A stretch of DNA of 17,397 bases from Shimia_B sp039198835 (GCA_039198835.1 JBCCTH010000035.1:1-17397), one strand, 5' to 3'; positions 5,994 through 14,389 are shown, numbered from the stretch's first letter. The notes: generated by a model not told the origin, from the sequence alone. Numbers and translations: made by a program.

Positions 5994-8592
5994 CGCCCAC
6001 CTCCTCGATCTCGTGTGCCCCGGCGCTGCAAAAGAGCCAGTTTGAGGGCAGCGTGACCGATCCCACATGGGTGCGGCTGCTCGTGCGAGCGAAGGTCTGC
6101 CCGTCCTCTGTGCGGTAAAGCCCGCCGCCGATGCCGCCATCCTCAAGCCCGGGTCCGGCCATGGCGCGGCTGTCATTCGACGCGAGAACATTGATCGGCT
6201 GAAGCAGATCGAGGCTGCGCTGCGGCAAGCCGCAATTTACATCTGAGGGCCGCCATTGCGGGTCAGGATCGGTCAGCGAAAGCGTCTGAACGCCCGCGCG
6301 GTGGGTAGCCACCAAAACCATGTCGCCCTTGAACGCGATCCCCCGGCAGCTTTCTCCGTTCCACCCCTTCGGATAGGGGCGCACGCGCGGCGCATCGCCC
6401 GCTTTGCCGGTGACGCGATATTCAAAGCAGCCCTGCCCTTCGACCCCGCGCGAAACACGCACGCCCGCCCAGACCCGCGCCTGCCCGCCGAATTCATGGG
6501 TTCTCAAAATGCGCAACAAGCCTTTTTCCATCCCCGCCGGCCCGATGGGGATGAACGTGCCCGGCAAACCGTCTTCGGCAGAGTAAAAGAGCCCCTTGTC
6601 ATCGCCCGACAGAAAGACCGTGTAGCGCTGCGCGGATCCCACGGGGTTGCGCGCCACCGTCAGCGCCCAGACCTGCATATCAGGCGTATCCGGGTTCACG
6701 AGGATGCGACGCCAGGTTTTGTCACGCCCCAGCGTGAATTCACGAAATCCGTCGCGGGCCGCAAACAGGATCGTCGGCCCGTCTTCACGCATCAGGAAAT
6801 CAAGGTCGTTGACGCCGATCCCCGCCTCGAAACGGAGCATAAGCTCCCAACTGTCGCCGCAATCGCGCGAGACGTAGAAAGAGCCGCCCGCGGCGCTTTC
6901 GGTGATCGCGGCGACAAGCCCGCGCATCTCCGGCGCGCCGTGCCAATCGGCTGGCGTTTCGACGAGACGCACGGTCTCGCCCTCAAAGGCATGGGCAAGC
7001 TCCCAGCCATCGCCATTATTGACCGACCGATAGACAGCATCGCCACATCCCGCATACCAGACGCCCTCCTGCGTCCGGTCCGGCGCGATTGCGGCGCAGA
7101 CATCATCGGGGGCCTCGGGGGTCTCGATGATCGGGTCTTCGAGATAAACGATAGCGGGCTCTCGCCGCGCGACATCGTTGATGTGCCAAGAGCGCAAGGG
7201 TTCTCCAAAGGCCCAGCCATCGCGCTCATCAGAGCCCAGCGGCGAGAGCATTTCATCGAGCGCCTTGCGCAGCCTGTCGGCCACTTCGACCGCGTTTTCA
7301 TAGGGCCTAAGCGCCGCGCGCACCCTGATCCGAACCGGCTTGAAGCGCACCCAGCGCGCCTTGCATTTCCCACCGAGCGGTCGGTGCTGATCGAGATGCT
7401 CCTGAACCTCAGACCGCCCCAGATCGGTGCAGGCCTCTTCCAGCACGGCGCGCGTGGGCGGCCCAAGGCGGTGGTTTTGCGGCAAATGCGGGGTGAGAAC
7501 GACTTCGACAGTCCCGCGATCGGCATGGGCCCAGGTCTCGGCCATGGCATGGGCGCGCGCCCGCGCCACGGGGGCGCGGCTCGTGGCCAGGGCTTCATAA
7601 TCCTGCGCGGTGACAGCCCTGCCGCGCGACGCGATATCGCGGGGCCCGCGCACCAGCGCGTTGGCGAGCGTTTCGGCAGCGCGGCCGCCCGCCGCCGCGG
7701 CGGGGTTTGTGGCCGCAACCCCGTCGCGCTCGATCTTCGTGAGCGCATGGGGCACAACATTGCCCGCCTCGCCGCCGCCCACGCGATACCACGCGCGGAT
7801 GCGTCGCGCAGCGGGGGGGATGGCGGCAAGGGCGCGCGCTTGCGCTGCGGGGCCTGCCGCGCCCCCCGCGCCTTCCATCAGCCTGGCTTCCGGCGCAAAG
7901 CGGATGATCCCGGTGATCCGATCAGCCACAAAGACGGGCTTGCCCTCGGTGCCTGCATCGAATGCCGCAACCTCTGACCAAAGCACGTAAACCGCCCCGT
8001 CAACTTCTATGGCCGCCACGCCAGCGGCCACTTCATCGCGGGGCGTCTCGATCCCGACGGCGAGATCAAGCGGCGCGCCGAGCGGCGCGAGGATCGGCGT
8101 CTGGGCGACCTTATAGGCCTGCCCGGCCGTGCCGTCGCTCAGCCCCAAAAGCTCGCCCGCAACGAGCTCGGCATGGGCCGCGCGCACCTCGCCCGAGGTC
8201 TCTCCCGCTGCAAGCCTGAGCGGGGCCAGCGTCCGAAACTCAACAGCCTCGCCCTTGGCCCCGCCGCGATCCGCGCCGATGACCGTTCCGGCGGGCAACA
8301 GCAGATCAGCGGCGGCATCGTCTCGCGAGATCGCGATGCGCGTCGAGGCCGCGGCGGGCGGGCCCATCCTGACCCCCATCCGCGCCAAAAATTCGATATA
8401 GGCCGCCTCGGGCAGCCTGTTGGCCCGCCAGATCAAGACCTCGGTCAGAAACGCGAAGGTCTCTACCAGCGTTCGGCCCGGATCGGCCGGGCCAAAGTCT
8501 GTCCATTCCGGGCAAAGCTGGCGCACGCGCTCCTCAGCGCCAGCGACGAGATCATCATAGGTGCGGTCATCAAGATTGGGCGTGACAAGCAT
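5983..8592 (-). CDS. Baseplate J/gp6-like protein fused to a C-terminal Asp-box beta-propeller
   Basis: The 869-residue protein has two halves. Residues 1 to about 490 are a putative baseplate assembly protein (gpJ/gp6/Afp11 type, TIGR02243-like). The evidence is the PNLDDRTYDDLVAGA start, PADPGRTLVETFAFLTE, PAGTVIGAD, the hallmark GRAVTAQDYEALA (about 325-337), and RSWHINDVARREPAIVYLED. From about 495 to 865 it changes to repeated bladed motifs: YRSVNNGDGWEL, FYVSRDCGDSWEL (a textbook S-x-D-x-G-x-x-W Asp-box), LFYSAEDG and LYRTEDGQTF, as in BNR/sialidase/VPS10-type propellers. The start is ATG 8592, whose A overlaps the gp25 stop (TGATG), with GAGG upstream; the TTG codon before it is not needed. 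Baseplate J forms the wedge ring that triggers sheath contraction. The propeller would stand outside that ring as a possible binding or docking module. Confidence 0.9.
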   Translation of the reverse strand: MLVTPNLDDRTYDDLVAGAEERVRQLCPEWTDFGPADPGRTLVETFAFLTEVLIWRANRLPEAAYIEFLARMGVRMGPPAAASTRIAISRDDAAADLLLPAGTVIGADRGGAKGEAVEFRTLAPLRLAAGETSGEVRAAHAELVAGELLGLSDGTAGQAYKVAQTPILAPLGAPLDLAVGIETPRDEVAAGVAAIEVDGAVYVLWSEVAAFDAGTEGKPVFVADRITGIIRFAPEARLMEGAGGAAGPAAQARALAAIPPAARRIRAWYRVGGGEAGNVVPHALTKIERDGVAATNPAAAAGGRAAETLANALVRGPRDIASRGRAVTAQDYEALATSRAPVARARAHAMAETWAHADRGTVEVVLTPHLPQNHRLGPPTRAVLEEACTDLGRSEVQEHLDQHRPLGGKCKARWVRFKPVRIRVRAALRPYENAVEVADRLRKALDEMLSPLGSDERDGWAFGEPLRSWHINDVARREPAIVYLEDPIIETPEAPDDVCAAIAPDRTQEGVWYAGCGDAVYRSVNNGDGWELAHAFEGETVRLVETPADWHGAPEMRGLVAAITESAAGGSFYVSRDCGDSWELMLRFEAGIGVNDLDFLMREDGPTILFAARDGFREFTLGRDKTWRRILVNPDTPDMQVWALTVARNPVGSAQRYTVFLSGDDKGLFYSAEDGLPGTFIPIGPAGMEKGLLRILRTHEFGGQARVWAGVRVSRGVEGQGCFEYRVTGKAGDAPRVRPYPKGWNGESCRGIAFKGDMVLVATHRAGVQTLSLTDPDPQWRPSDVNCGLPQRSLDLLQPINVLASNDSRAMAGPGLEDGGIGGGLYRTEDGQTFARTSSRTHVGSVTLPSNWLFCSAGAHEIEEVGDES

Positions 8593-9032
8593 CAAACAGC
8601 CTCATTCGTCTCAAGTGTCGGAACAACCAATCCGATCCGGTCGCGCCTTTGCTGGCGGCGGATCGTGTAATCGACGGCGATAAAAAGGCGCGCGGGATCC
8701 TCGGGATCGGGGGAGGCCGTGACACGGATATCACCCACGCGTGGCTCAAAGCGCTCAATGGCGCGCCGGATCAAAAGCGCGGCGAGCATTTCCATCGTGG
8801 GGCCGCCCGATGCGAAGGTCAGCGCTTCGAGATCACAGCCGTAATCGGGGCGCATGACGCGCTCGCCAGGCCGCGTTGACAGAAGCGTCATGAGCGATTG
8901 GCGGATCGCCTCGGCGCCCTCCACCATCTGGAGCGTGCCGCTCGCACCCGCCGCGAGGCCCTGCCCGCCATCGCGCGCGAAAAAGCGCAGGGCGCGGTCC
9001 GGGCGGATCACCAGTGTTTCGGCCCCGCTCAT
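8592..9032 (-). CDS. gp25/GPW baseplate wedge protein
   Basis: The 146-residue protein matches the gp25-like (T4 gp25, P2 gpW, Afp9) family. Members seed sheath polymerisation at the baseplate through a sheath-like handshake strand. The diagnostic segment is LLSTRPGERVMRPDYGCDLEAL (about 50-71), and the EPR core motif appears as RFEPRV (about 93-98). It starts at ATG 9032 with GAGG five bases upstream. It overlaps the PAAR-like gene by 4 nt (ATGA) and the baseplate J gene by 1 nt, so the three baseplate genes are tightly coupled. Length and order fit the Afp/PVC arrangement, though PAAR and gp25 are swapped relative to Afp9-Afp10. Confidence 0.9.
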   Translation of the reverse strand: MSGAETLVIRPDRALRFFARDGGQGLAAGASGTLQMVEGAEAIRQSLMTLLSTRPGERVMRPDYGCDLEALTFASGGPTMEMLAALLIRRAIERFEPRVGDIRVTASPDPEDPARLFIAVDYTIRRQQRRDRIGLVVPTLETNEAV

Positions 9033-9364
9033 CGCTGCCTCACAAAGCTCTGGCCCGGAGCGCGCACGCTATAGGTGATCGTGCCGGGCGGGTCGCCGCT
9101 GGTGAGGCCGCTGAGTGTATCGAGCAACACAGGCTTTCCGTCGATGGTCACAAAATCCGATCGCCCAGCCGCTTCTACGATGGTGTTAAGACAGGGCTTC
9201 AGCGGCGGGATCGGCGGGCAGCCATTGATGGGGCGGCCCTTGGTATCATTGCGCACCAGAACCGGATCGCCCGCGATGCGGACAAAGCGTTGCGAGGCGA
9301 GCAACTTAACCTTGCCCACGGCATGGGCGCAGCGAACATTGGCGCGGTCGGTCAAAATTTCCAT
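9029..9364 (-). CDS. PAAR-like spike tip protein
   Basis: This 111-residue protein sits between the spike gene and gp25, where Afp10-like PAAR or DUF4280 tip proteins are found. Such proteins form a zinc-bound cone that sharpens the central spike. It is strand-rich and Gly/Pro-rich, and carries Cys12, His14, Cys49 and Cys58, which could bind the metal. No literal PAAR motif is present, so the family call rests on position, size, turn-rich sequence and the candidate ligands. It begins 3 nt after the spike stop with AAGGGGAT as a ribosome site, and overlaps the gp25 gene by ATGA. It has no extension, so it is not an effector-bearing PAAR. Confidence 0.65.
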   Translation of the reverse strand: MEILTDRANVRCAHAVGKVKLLASQRFVRIAGDPVLVRNDTKGRPINGCPPIPPLKPCLNTIVEAAGRSDFVTIDGKPVLLDTLSGLTSGDPPGTITYSVRAPGQSFVRQR

Positions 9365-9367
9365 CGG

Positions 9368-10831
9368 CTATCCCCTTTCAAAATCGATCCGGTCGCCCAA
9401 AATCAAAACGCGGCGGCCGGGCGCCTCGAGCGTGAGATCGCCCTGCGCGCTGAGCGCGATACCCTTGGGGCCGAGCGTGCAGCGCGACCCGCTGGGAACT
9501 TCGAGTTCCGCTTCGCCGCGACCCTCATCGAAGGTGAGCCTGTGGCCCGCGCCGGTCACGAAACCGAAGCGCTCGCCATCACCAGCATCAAGCGCGAGCG
9601 CGTCGCGGCCCGTGAGCGCCCCGAGAACAACGCCGTGCTCCGGCCGCCCCGAAGGACTATGGATCAAGACCTTGTCACCGGTCGTCGGCACATAGGCAAA
9701 GCCCCGTCCCGGGCCCGCCATCGCGCGGGTGACTTGCAGCCAGTCTGTCTCCACATCGCCAAATTGCGGCAGCTTGCACCGCAAGCGCCCCGCATTGAGG
9801 GGGTCATCGTTATCCACCACGATGCCCCAAAAGCTGCGCGGCATTTGCGCTCCATCAAAGAGCGGGGGCGGGGCGGTTGAAATCTCTGCGATATGCCCCG
9901 CCGATGCATCGAGCCTGTGTTCGACCCGTGTCACCACAAGAGGCCCAGGCACATCTGTCTCCGGCGCTGCGATCTCAAGCGGTTGCGCGAGCGCGGGGGC
10001 ATCCGCGCCCTCGAAGACGGCGCGCAAGGTCACGCGCGCCGCGTCACGCTGCGCCATTTCAGCAGAAGCGATTTCAAGCGCTTCATCCGCCGAGCCGGCC
10101 TGCACATTAAAGAGCGGAAGATCGTTCTTTGTCCCGAGCCCGTTCGCGCCGAAAGCGTCCGCTTCCTCAAGGCCAAAGGCGAAGCCCGGCAAATCATCGA
10201 GCGTGGTCGGGGCGATCCCCGAAAAGGTGATCGCGCCCGTGGCAAGCGCTGCGTTCGCCTCAAGCCGCGCGTCAAGCGCATCGGTCTCCAGCGAAACCCG
10301 CCGCAGAGCGCCCTTGCCATCAAGCCCCGTGAGATGAAGCCCATCGGCGGCAAGATAAAACCAAAGGCCCACGCGCCGCGTCTCGGAAAGCAGAAAGTCA
10401 AAATCGCTGCGCGCCGTTCGCACGATATGCGCGATGCGCGGCCCGCCCTCGGGCGCGTGAACATCGATCCCCAGCCGCGCGCCCATGGCACGGGCGATGT
10501 CGGCGGGCGTCACATCGAAGAGCGCTTCTGGTCTGCCGGTCAGGCGCAGATCTTGCAACGCATCAAAGGCGCGCAGCGTCAAAACACGCGCGCCATCACC
10601 CCGGCGCGCGAGTTCAGCAGCGGCGATCTTCCCATCAAATCGCGGCCCAAGCCCCTCAACGCGCAACTCGGTCCCAAGCCCGGGCAAGGGCATCTGCCCG
10701 CGCAAGCTGATCTCGGCCATGGCGGGCGACGACAAGGCCCGCAAAACGCGAACCGAAACGATATCGTGCTCCGCGCCAAGCGCGCGGCCACCGAGCATGA
10801 TCCGCACATCAGGGAGGGTTTGCCGGGTCAT
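9368..10831 (-). CDS. VgrG-like central spike protein (gp27-gp5/Afp8 type)
   Basis: The 487-residue protein combines a gp27/phage late control D-like hub with a gp5-type needle. The hub spans about 1-325 and includes DFDFLLSETRRVGLWFYLAADG, the usual strand-helix segment of this family. An OB-fold region (about 330-408) carries FWGIVVDNDDPLNAGRLRCK, WLQVTRAMAGPGRGFAYVPTTGDKVLI and EHGVVLGALTG. The rest (420-485) is repetitive short strands (LEVPSGSRCTLGPKGIALSA), the start of a triple beta-helix tip. No lysozyme or toxin domain is fused. It would form the trimeric spike beneath the tube, capped by the PAAR-like protein. A GGGGAGAG site is 8 nt upstream, and the start overlaps the stop of the LysM gene (ATGA). 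Confidence 0.9.
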   Translation of the reverse strand: MTRQTLPDVRIMLGGRALGAEHDIVSVRVLRALSSPAMAEISLRGQMPLPGLGTELRVEGLGPRFDGKIAAAELARRGDGARVLTLRAFDALQDLRLTGRPEALFDVTPADIARAMGARLGIDVHAPEGGPRIAHIVRTARSDFDFLLSETRRVGLWFYLAADGLHLTGLDGKGALRRVSLETDALDARLEANAALATGAITFSGIAPTTLDDLPGFAFGLEEADAFGANGLGTKNDLPLFNVQAGSADEALEIASAEMAQRDAARVTLRAVFEGADAPALAQPLEIAAPETDVPGPLVVTRVEHRLDASAGHIAEISTAPPPLFDGAQMPRSFWGIVVDNDDPLNAGRLRCKLPQFGDVETDWLQVTRAMAGPGRGFAYVPTTGDKVLIHSPSGRPEHGVVLGALTGRDALALDAGDGERFGFVTGAGHRLTFDEGRGEAELEVPSGSRCTLGPKGIALSAQGDLTLEAPGRRVLILGDRIDFERG

Positions 10832-11607
10832 CGTGCGCGCTCTCCCCCTCTGATCAATGTGATGAGCGGCTCGCCCGGCGGTGGCCGAAGCGGGTCTTCC
10901 AGGTTGTTGAGTTCCGCCAAAAAGCGCCAGTTGCGCGGGTCTCCAAAAGCCCGCTGCGCCAGAAGATCGAGCCGAAAGAGCCAGTCTTCGGCGTTGCCCT
11001 GCGCCATCGGCGCGCTTTCGACGGCGATATCATCGGCATTGATCTCGGCGATGGCGTCGCGCACGGCATCACCCGTCAAGGGCGCGCTCTCGGGCAACCG
11101 CTCAAGGTGCGCGCGCTCGCCCACGCGGCGCAAGCCAAGCGTGAGCCAGGACCGCCGGGGCACGCCCGCGAGGGTAAAGTCTTCGAGCCGCTCGGCAACG
11201 GCCGTCACAACGACAGGGACACTCCAGTTCCCCCAGATCATGCGGATTTCAGGCGGCCAGATCTCCTGGCTCCCGGCGAGAGTGTCGGCGCGGCGCTCCG
11301 GGCGGCTTTCCGCCAGTTCCCAAAACCGGATCGTCATCTCGCGCACATCCTCGCGCACCCGCGCGCCGCCATCCACGCTCGCGCCCTGCAAAACGCGCAC
11401 GTCGAAAAGGAGTTCGAGTTCAGCGGTCGTCTCGCCCCCGCCGGTATAGATGAGTGTGTCATCGGTCTGGGTGCTCGAGGTCAGCGGCAAGGCATCGAGC
11501 GAGCGCGTCCGCACCCCCGCGCTGCGTTGCCAGGTCATCGTTTCAGGGTTCAAAAGCCCCTCGATGAGGTCGCCGTTGCGCTCGTTGAAAAACACTACGC
11601 GTTCCAT
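10828..11607 (-). CDS. Afp7-like tube-adaptor protein with C-terminal LysM/gp53 domain
   Basis: The 259-residue protein matches the CIS tube/spike adaptor family (Afp7, Pvc7). Its N-terminal half (about 1-165) has the tube-like pattern FNPET-type opening (GLLNPETMTWQRS) and ELLFDVRVLQ. Its C-terminal part reads FRLDLLAQRAFGDPRNWRFLAELNNLEDP and then a GEPLITLI strand, matching the LysM/gp53-like module (about 207-252). In Afp-type particles this protein connects the spike hub to the tube. GGAGG lies 6 nt upstream of ATG 11607, and the gene overlaps its neighbours by 13 nt upstream and 4 nt downstream. Its place before the VgrG gene is the standard CIS order. Confidence 0.85.
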   Translation of the reverse strand: MERVVFFNERNGDLIEGLLNPETMTWQRSAGVRTRSLDALPLTSSTQTDDTLIYTGGGETTAELELLFDVRVLQGASVDGGARVREDVREMTIRFWELAESRPERRADTLAGSQEIWPPEIRMIWGNWSVPVVVTAVAERLEDFTLAGVPRRSWLTLGLRRVGERAHLERLPESAPLTGDAVRDAIAEINADDIAVESAPMAQGNAEDWLFRLDLLAQRAFGDPRNWRFLAELNNLEDPLRPPPGEPLITLIRGGERAR

Positions 11608-12761
11608 GCGTCCCCTCCGGCCTCTCTGTCACCCCGAGCGCTAAAGTCGTCTTTGAGGCCGCGCCCGGCCTTGCCATTGGGTGGCACCCTGCGCAGCGAC
11701 GGCAAAGGCGGCCAGCGCCGCGCTTCTGGGAAAGCATCAGGAGGAGAATAAGGCGCGCCAGAAGATGCCAAAGACGGGAGGTCGGGCCGCCCGCTCGCGG
11801 AATGCGGTCGAGCCGCTGGCAGAGCCGCTGATGCGCCCGATGAGAGCGCCTCAGCAGGGCGCGGGCCAGCCGCGCGGGGCAAGGGCTGCGCTGGCTCGGG
11901 CGCGCGTGCAAGGGTTCTCGCGGCCTGCTCGGCTTTGGGCATCAAATCGGGTGCCGGTGACTGCGGCTGAGCGGGCGTGGAAAGCGCGCCTGCGCCTTCG
12001 CCCTCGTTGCTCCCCCCCTTGCGCCGGAGCGATGGCAGAGCCCGCTCCCAGCCCTCTGCCTCTGGCGCGGAGCCGGGCTCAAAAAACCCTATGCGCGAAC
12101 GCGCGAGAGGCACCGCTTGCGCTGTTGGTTTTGTCGGGTCTGTCAGAAGTGTCGCGTCCCTCGGCGCACGCGGTGCGCCGCGCAGATCTCCCCCGTCGCG
12201 GGGGCCCTCGCCTGCTTCGCCGCTTCCTGGTGCCGATGGCATCACCGGCTGTGAGGCCGCAAGCGGCACGGCGGCGGCCACGGTGCCCCCTATGCTGGCA
12301 GAGCCGGCGGGCTCGGCGGGCTCTTCCTCTCGCCGGGGCGCACCGCTCGCCGCCTCATCCGCGCGCTCAGACGGGAAGCTGAACTGCGGGACGCCGCGCC
12401 GAATGACACCGCCCAAACGTGGCACCGGCCGCGCGTCAGGGGAGGCGGATGGGGCGGCCATGCCCGCCGACGCCGTCCACCCCGCGCCGTCCAAAAGGCC
12501 GCTATCGATCTCGGCCACGGCCTTGCGCCATGCCTTTGGCGCGCCGCGAAACCGGTCCGCACTTGGGGGCTGAGCAAACGTCTCCGTTTGATCCCACCCC
12601 ACGCCCAGACCGGCGCGACCGGAGGGAGCTGCAAGCGCTTCGGCCCATTGGCTCAAAAGCCCCGCCAACCAGTGCAGCCCGCGCGACAGCACGCGCAAGA
12701 CCCGCAGCGGCAAGCGGCCTCGATCAGCTCGCCGAAGCAAAGACCCGCTCCAGGTTTTCAT
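11595..12761 (-). CDS. Pro/Ala-rich, largely disordered 388-residue protein between tube and Afp7 genes
   Basis: Only the N-terminus (1-45) looks ordered: MKTWSGSLLRRADRGRLPLR, then an amphipathic LxxVLxxGLHWLAGLL helix. The rest is Pro, Ala, Ser, Gly and Arg-rich with no predicted fold. Short motifs recur: W-x-x-(A)LPSLRR at 238-247 and 350-358, DLPSLASSG at 327, and PRLGGVIRRGVPQFSF at about 114-129. I accept the frame as coding because it exactly fills the gap between two CIS genes, overlaps both (38 and 13 nt) and has GGAG 7 nt before ATG 12761. In Afp/PVC loci a very small Afp6 gene holds this position, so it could be a greatly enlarged equivalent, a scaffold, a cargo protein or a tape-measure substitute. 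None of these is shown. Confidence 0.6.
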   Translation of the reverse strand: MKTWSGSLLRRADRGRLPLRVLRVLSRGLHWLAGLLSQWAEALAAPSGRAGLGVGWDQTETFAQPPSADRFRGAPKAWRKAVAEIDSGLLDGAGWTASAGMAAPSASPDARPVPRLGGVIRRGVPQFSFPSERADEAASGAPRREEEPAEPAGSASIGGTVAAAVPLAASQPVMPSAPGSGEAGEGPRDGGDLRGAPRAPRDATLLTDPTKPTAQAVPLARSRIGFFEPGSAPEAEGWERALPSLRRKGGSNEGEGAGALSTPAQPQSPAPDLMPKAEQAARTLARAPEPAQPLPRAAGPRPAEALSSGASAALPAARPHSASGRPDLPSLASSGAPYSPPDAFPEARRWPPLPSLRRVPPNGKAGRGLKDDFSARGDREAGGDAWNA

Positions 12762-13167
12762 AGCGGATCTCCAGCGTCTCGATAGCCACGCTCTGGCTCA
12801 AAGCAGAAAGCTCTGACATCGCGAAGGCGGCGGGCAGACAGCGGAACATGTTGAACCGCCCGGTCTGCGCCTCGCCATCATTGCCCATCGTGATGAGCGC
12901 GATGTCTTTGTATTCCGCGCGACCGGCGATCGACGCCTGCATCCATGTCCACAGGATCGGCGAGAGGCCAAAACCCCAACGCAACACGACCGGCGCATAG
13001 CTCACCCGTCCGGGCAAAACGCGCACCGCCGGGGCACCCCCGCCTTCGCGGTACTCGATGGTTTCCACGCGCGCAGCCGGCGGTGTGACATCGGTAAAAA
13101 CACCGACGATCTCCCCCCCGATATCAAGTCGAAAATTGTAAGAATTGCCGGGTGTATCCAAAGGCAT
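12724..13167 (-). CDS. Tail tube protein (gp19/Afp1-like)
   Basis: The 147-residue protein belongs to the T4 gp19-like conserved tail tube group (TIGR02241-like) and has its usual length. The start SYNFRLDIGGEIVGVFTDVTPP is the standard first strands and loop. A strand with YAPVVLRWGF, the GLSPILWTWMQASIAG helix and the closing SVAIETLEIRYENLERV also match. Tubes made of stacked hexamers of this protein carry cargo in Afp, PVC and T6SS particles. ATG 13167 has AAGGAGATTT as a strong site 25 nt after the sheath stop. Only one tube gene is present, where Afp has three (1, 5 and a variant), so the tube is probably homopolymeric. Confidence 0.9.
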   Translation of the reverse strand: MPLDTPGNSYNFRLDIGGEIVGVFTDVTPPAARVETIEYREGGGAPAVRVLPGRVSYAPVVLRWGFGLSPILWTWMQASIAGRAEYKDIALITMGNDGEAQTGRFNMFRCLPAAFAMSELSALSQSVAIETLEIRYENLERVFASAS

Positions 13168-13192
13168 AATGAAATCTCCTTGTTGCTAATCG

Positions 13193-14386
13193 CTACGCGT
13201 CACTGGCGGCTTCGCTGCCATTCCACTGGCTCAATCGCACGATCACGAATTCCGCCGGGCGGCTCACGGCAAGCCCCACATCAACACAGATCTGACCCCG
13301 CTCGACGACATCCGGCGGATTGTTTTCAGCGTCGCACTTCACGAAGAACGCTTCCTCGGGCGTCCCGCCAACGAGCGCGCCGCCGCGCCATTGGGTCAGC
13401 AGAAATGAGCTGATCTGCATCTTCAGGCTCGCACGCGTGAACGCGTCATGGGGCTCGAAAACCGCCCGCATCAGGCCCTGTTGCAGCGATTCCTCCACAA
13501 AAATCAGGAAGCGCTTTACGTTGACGTATTTCCATTCCGAGCTTTGATCAGCGAGCGTGCGCGCGCCAAAGATGCGGATACCGCGAAACGGAAATTCCCG
13601 GATCACATTCACACCGCTGCGGTTGAGCATCCCAAGCTCGGCCTTGGCGACGTTGTATGATACGCCAAGCGCCCCTTTCACAACCTCGTTGGCTGGCGCT
13701 TTGTGGACACCGCGCAACGCGTCAGTGCGCGCATAGACCCCCGCGAGATGGCCCGAGGGCGGGGCGTTCACGATCTTGCCGCTTTGCTCGTCAACGACCG
13801 TGATCCAGGGGAAGTTGTAAGATCCAAAGCCCTGATCCGACATTGCGGGCTTCAGGCCGCCGCCCGGGCGCGCCGCGCCATCCCCGCCCGCGGCGGCGCG
13901 CACCGTGCCGATCTTGGTGAGCTTGTCGAGGTCATCGACCTTCTCGGGTGCATCGAGAATGCAGAACCTGTCGCGCATCGTTTCGCAATATTCGATGACC
14001 GCCTTTTGCGCGGCCAGGTCCGTGACGCCGGGGCAGACAACGAGTGCGGGCTCATCAAGCCCGTGCGTCGACCAAAGGCCGGTGCGCTTGGCGGCATCGC
14101 CCGCCACGCCCGCTTCGTTCTCCACGGCCACGACATACATCTTCGTGCCGCCATTCTGGAAAAAGCCCTTGGCCGCGTTGATCATGTGCCGCGCGCCTGC
14201 CTTGTCTGAGCCGAAGCGGGTCATGAACTCAGTGAAGTTCGTGATCGAAACCGGCACATCCATCTCGGCCTTCGCGCCCGGCAAAGGCCCGATGAAAAGC
14301 GCCGTCGATGTGCCCACCGCTTGCAGGGGCGGCGAGGCATCTCGCACGTTTTCAATGTAGACGCCGGGTGCATCATAATTGGTCAT
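13193..14386 (-). CDS. Contractile tail sheath protein
   Basis: The 397-residue protein shows the sheath signature at both ends. It opens with YDAPGVYIENVRDASPPLQAVGTSTALFIG (N-terminal linker strand and first domain) and has FFQNGGTKMYVVAV. Its C-terminal half carries WKYVNVKRFLIFVEESLQQGLMRAVFEP, SFLLTQWRGGALVG, and the final strand RPAEFVIVRLSQWNG that links neighbouring subunits. Contraction of this coat drives the tube through the target membrane. It is short for the family, so decorating outer domains are small. There is one sheath gene, against three in Afp/PVC. ATG 14386 has AAGGAGAGCT upstream and follows the DUF4255 stop by 3 nt. Confidence 0.95.
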   Translation of the reverse strand: MTNYDAPGVYIENVRDASPPLQAVGTSTALFIGPLPGAKAEMDVPVSITNFTEFMTRFGSDKAGARHMINAAKGFFQNGGTKMYVVAVENEAGVAGDAAKRTGLWSTHGLDEPALVVCPGVTDLAAQKAVIEYCETMRDRFCILDAPEKVDDLDKLTKIGTVRAAAGGDGAARPGGGLKPAMSDQGFGSYNFPWITVVDEQSGKIVNAPPSGHLAGVYARTDALRGVHKAPANEVVKGALGVSYNVAKAELGMLNRSGVNVIREFPFRGIRIFGARTLADQSSEWKYVNVKRFLIFVEESLQQGLMRAVFEPHDAFTRASLKMQISSFLLTQWRGGALVGGTPEEAFFVKCDAENNPPDVVERGQICVDVGLAVSRPAEFVIVRLSQWNGSEAASDA

Positions 14387-14389
14387 GGT

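Noticed and set aside
6256..7977. Plus-strand open frame of 573 codons opposite the baseplate J gene
   Set aside because: It is a GC-rich antisense shadow: arginine/histidine-rich with no recognisable domain, and the minus strand carries a clear gpJ-propeller protein over the whole stretch.
9368..10831. Toxin or lysozyme domain on the spike protein
   Set aside because: The chain ends soon after the short beta-repeat tip; no extra domain follows. No clear effector gene was found in the window.
9893..11449. Plus-strand open frame of 518 codons opposite spike and LysM genes
   Set aside because: No family features, basic low-quality composition, and both minus-strand genes are well recognised.
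11681..12573. Plus-strand open frames opposite the Pro/Ala-rich protein
   Set aside because: These could compete with the minus-strand frame, but they lack fit to the operon, whereas the minus frame overlaps both neighbours and has a ribosome site. Some doubt remains and is reflected in the confidence of that gene.
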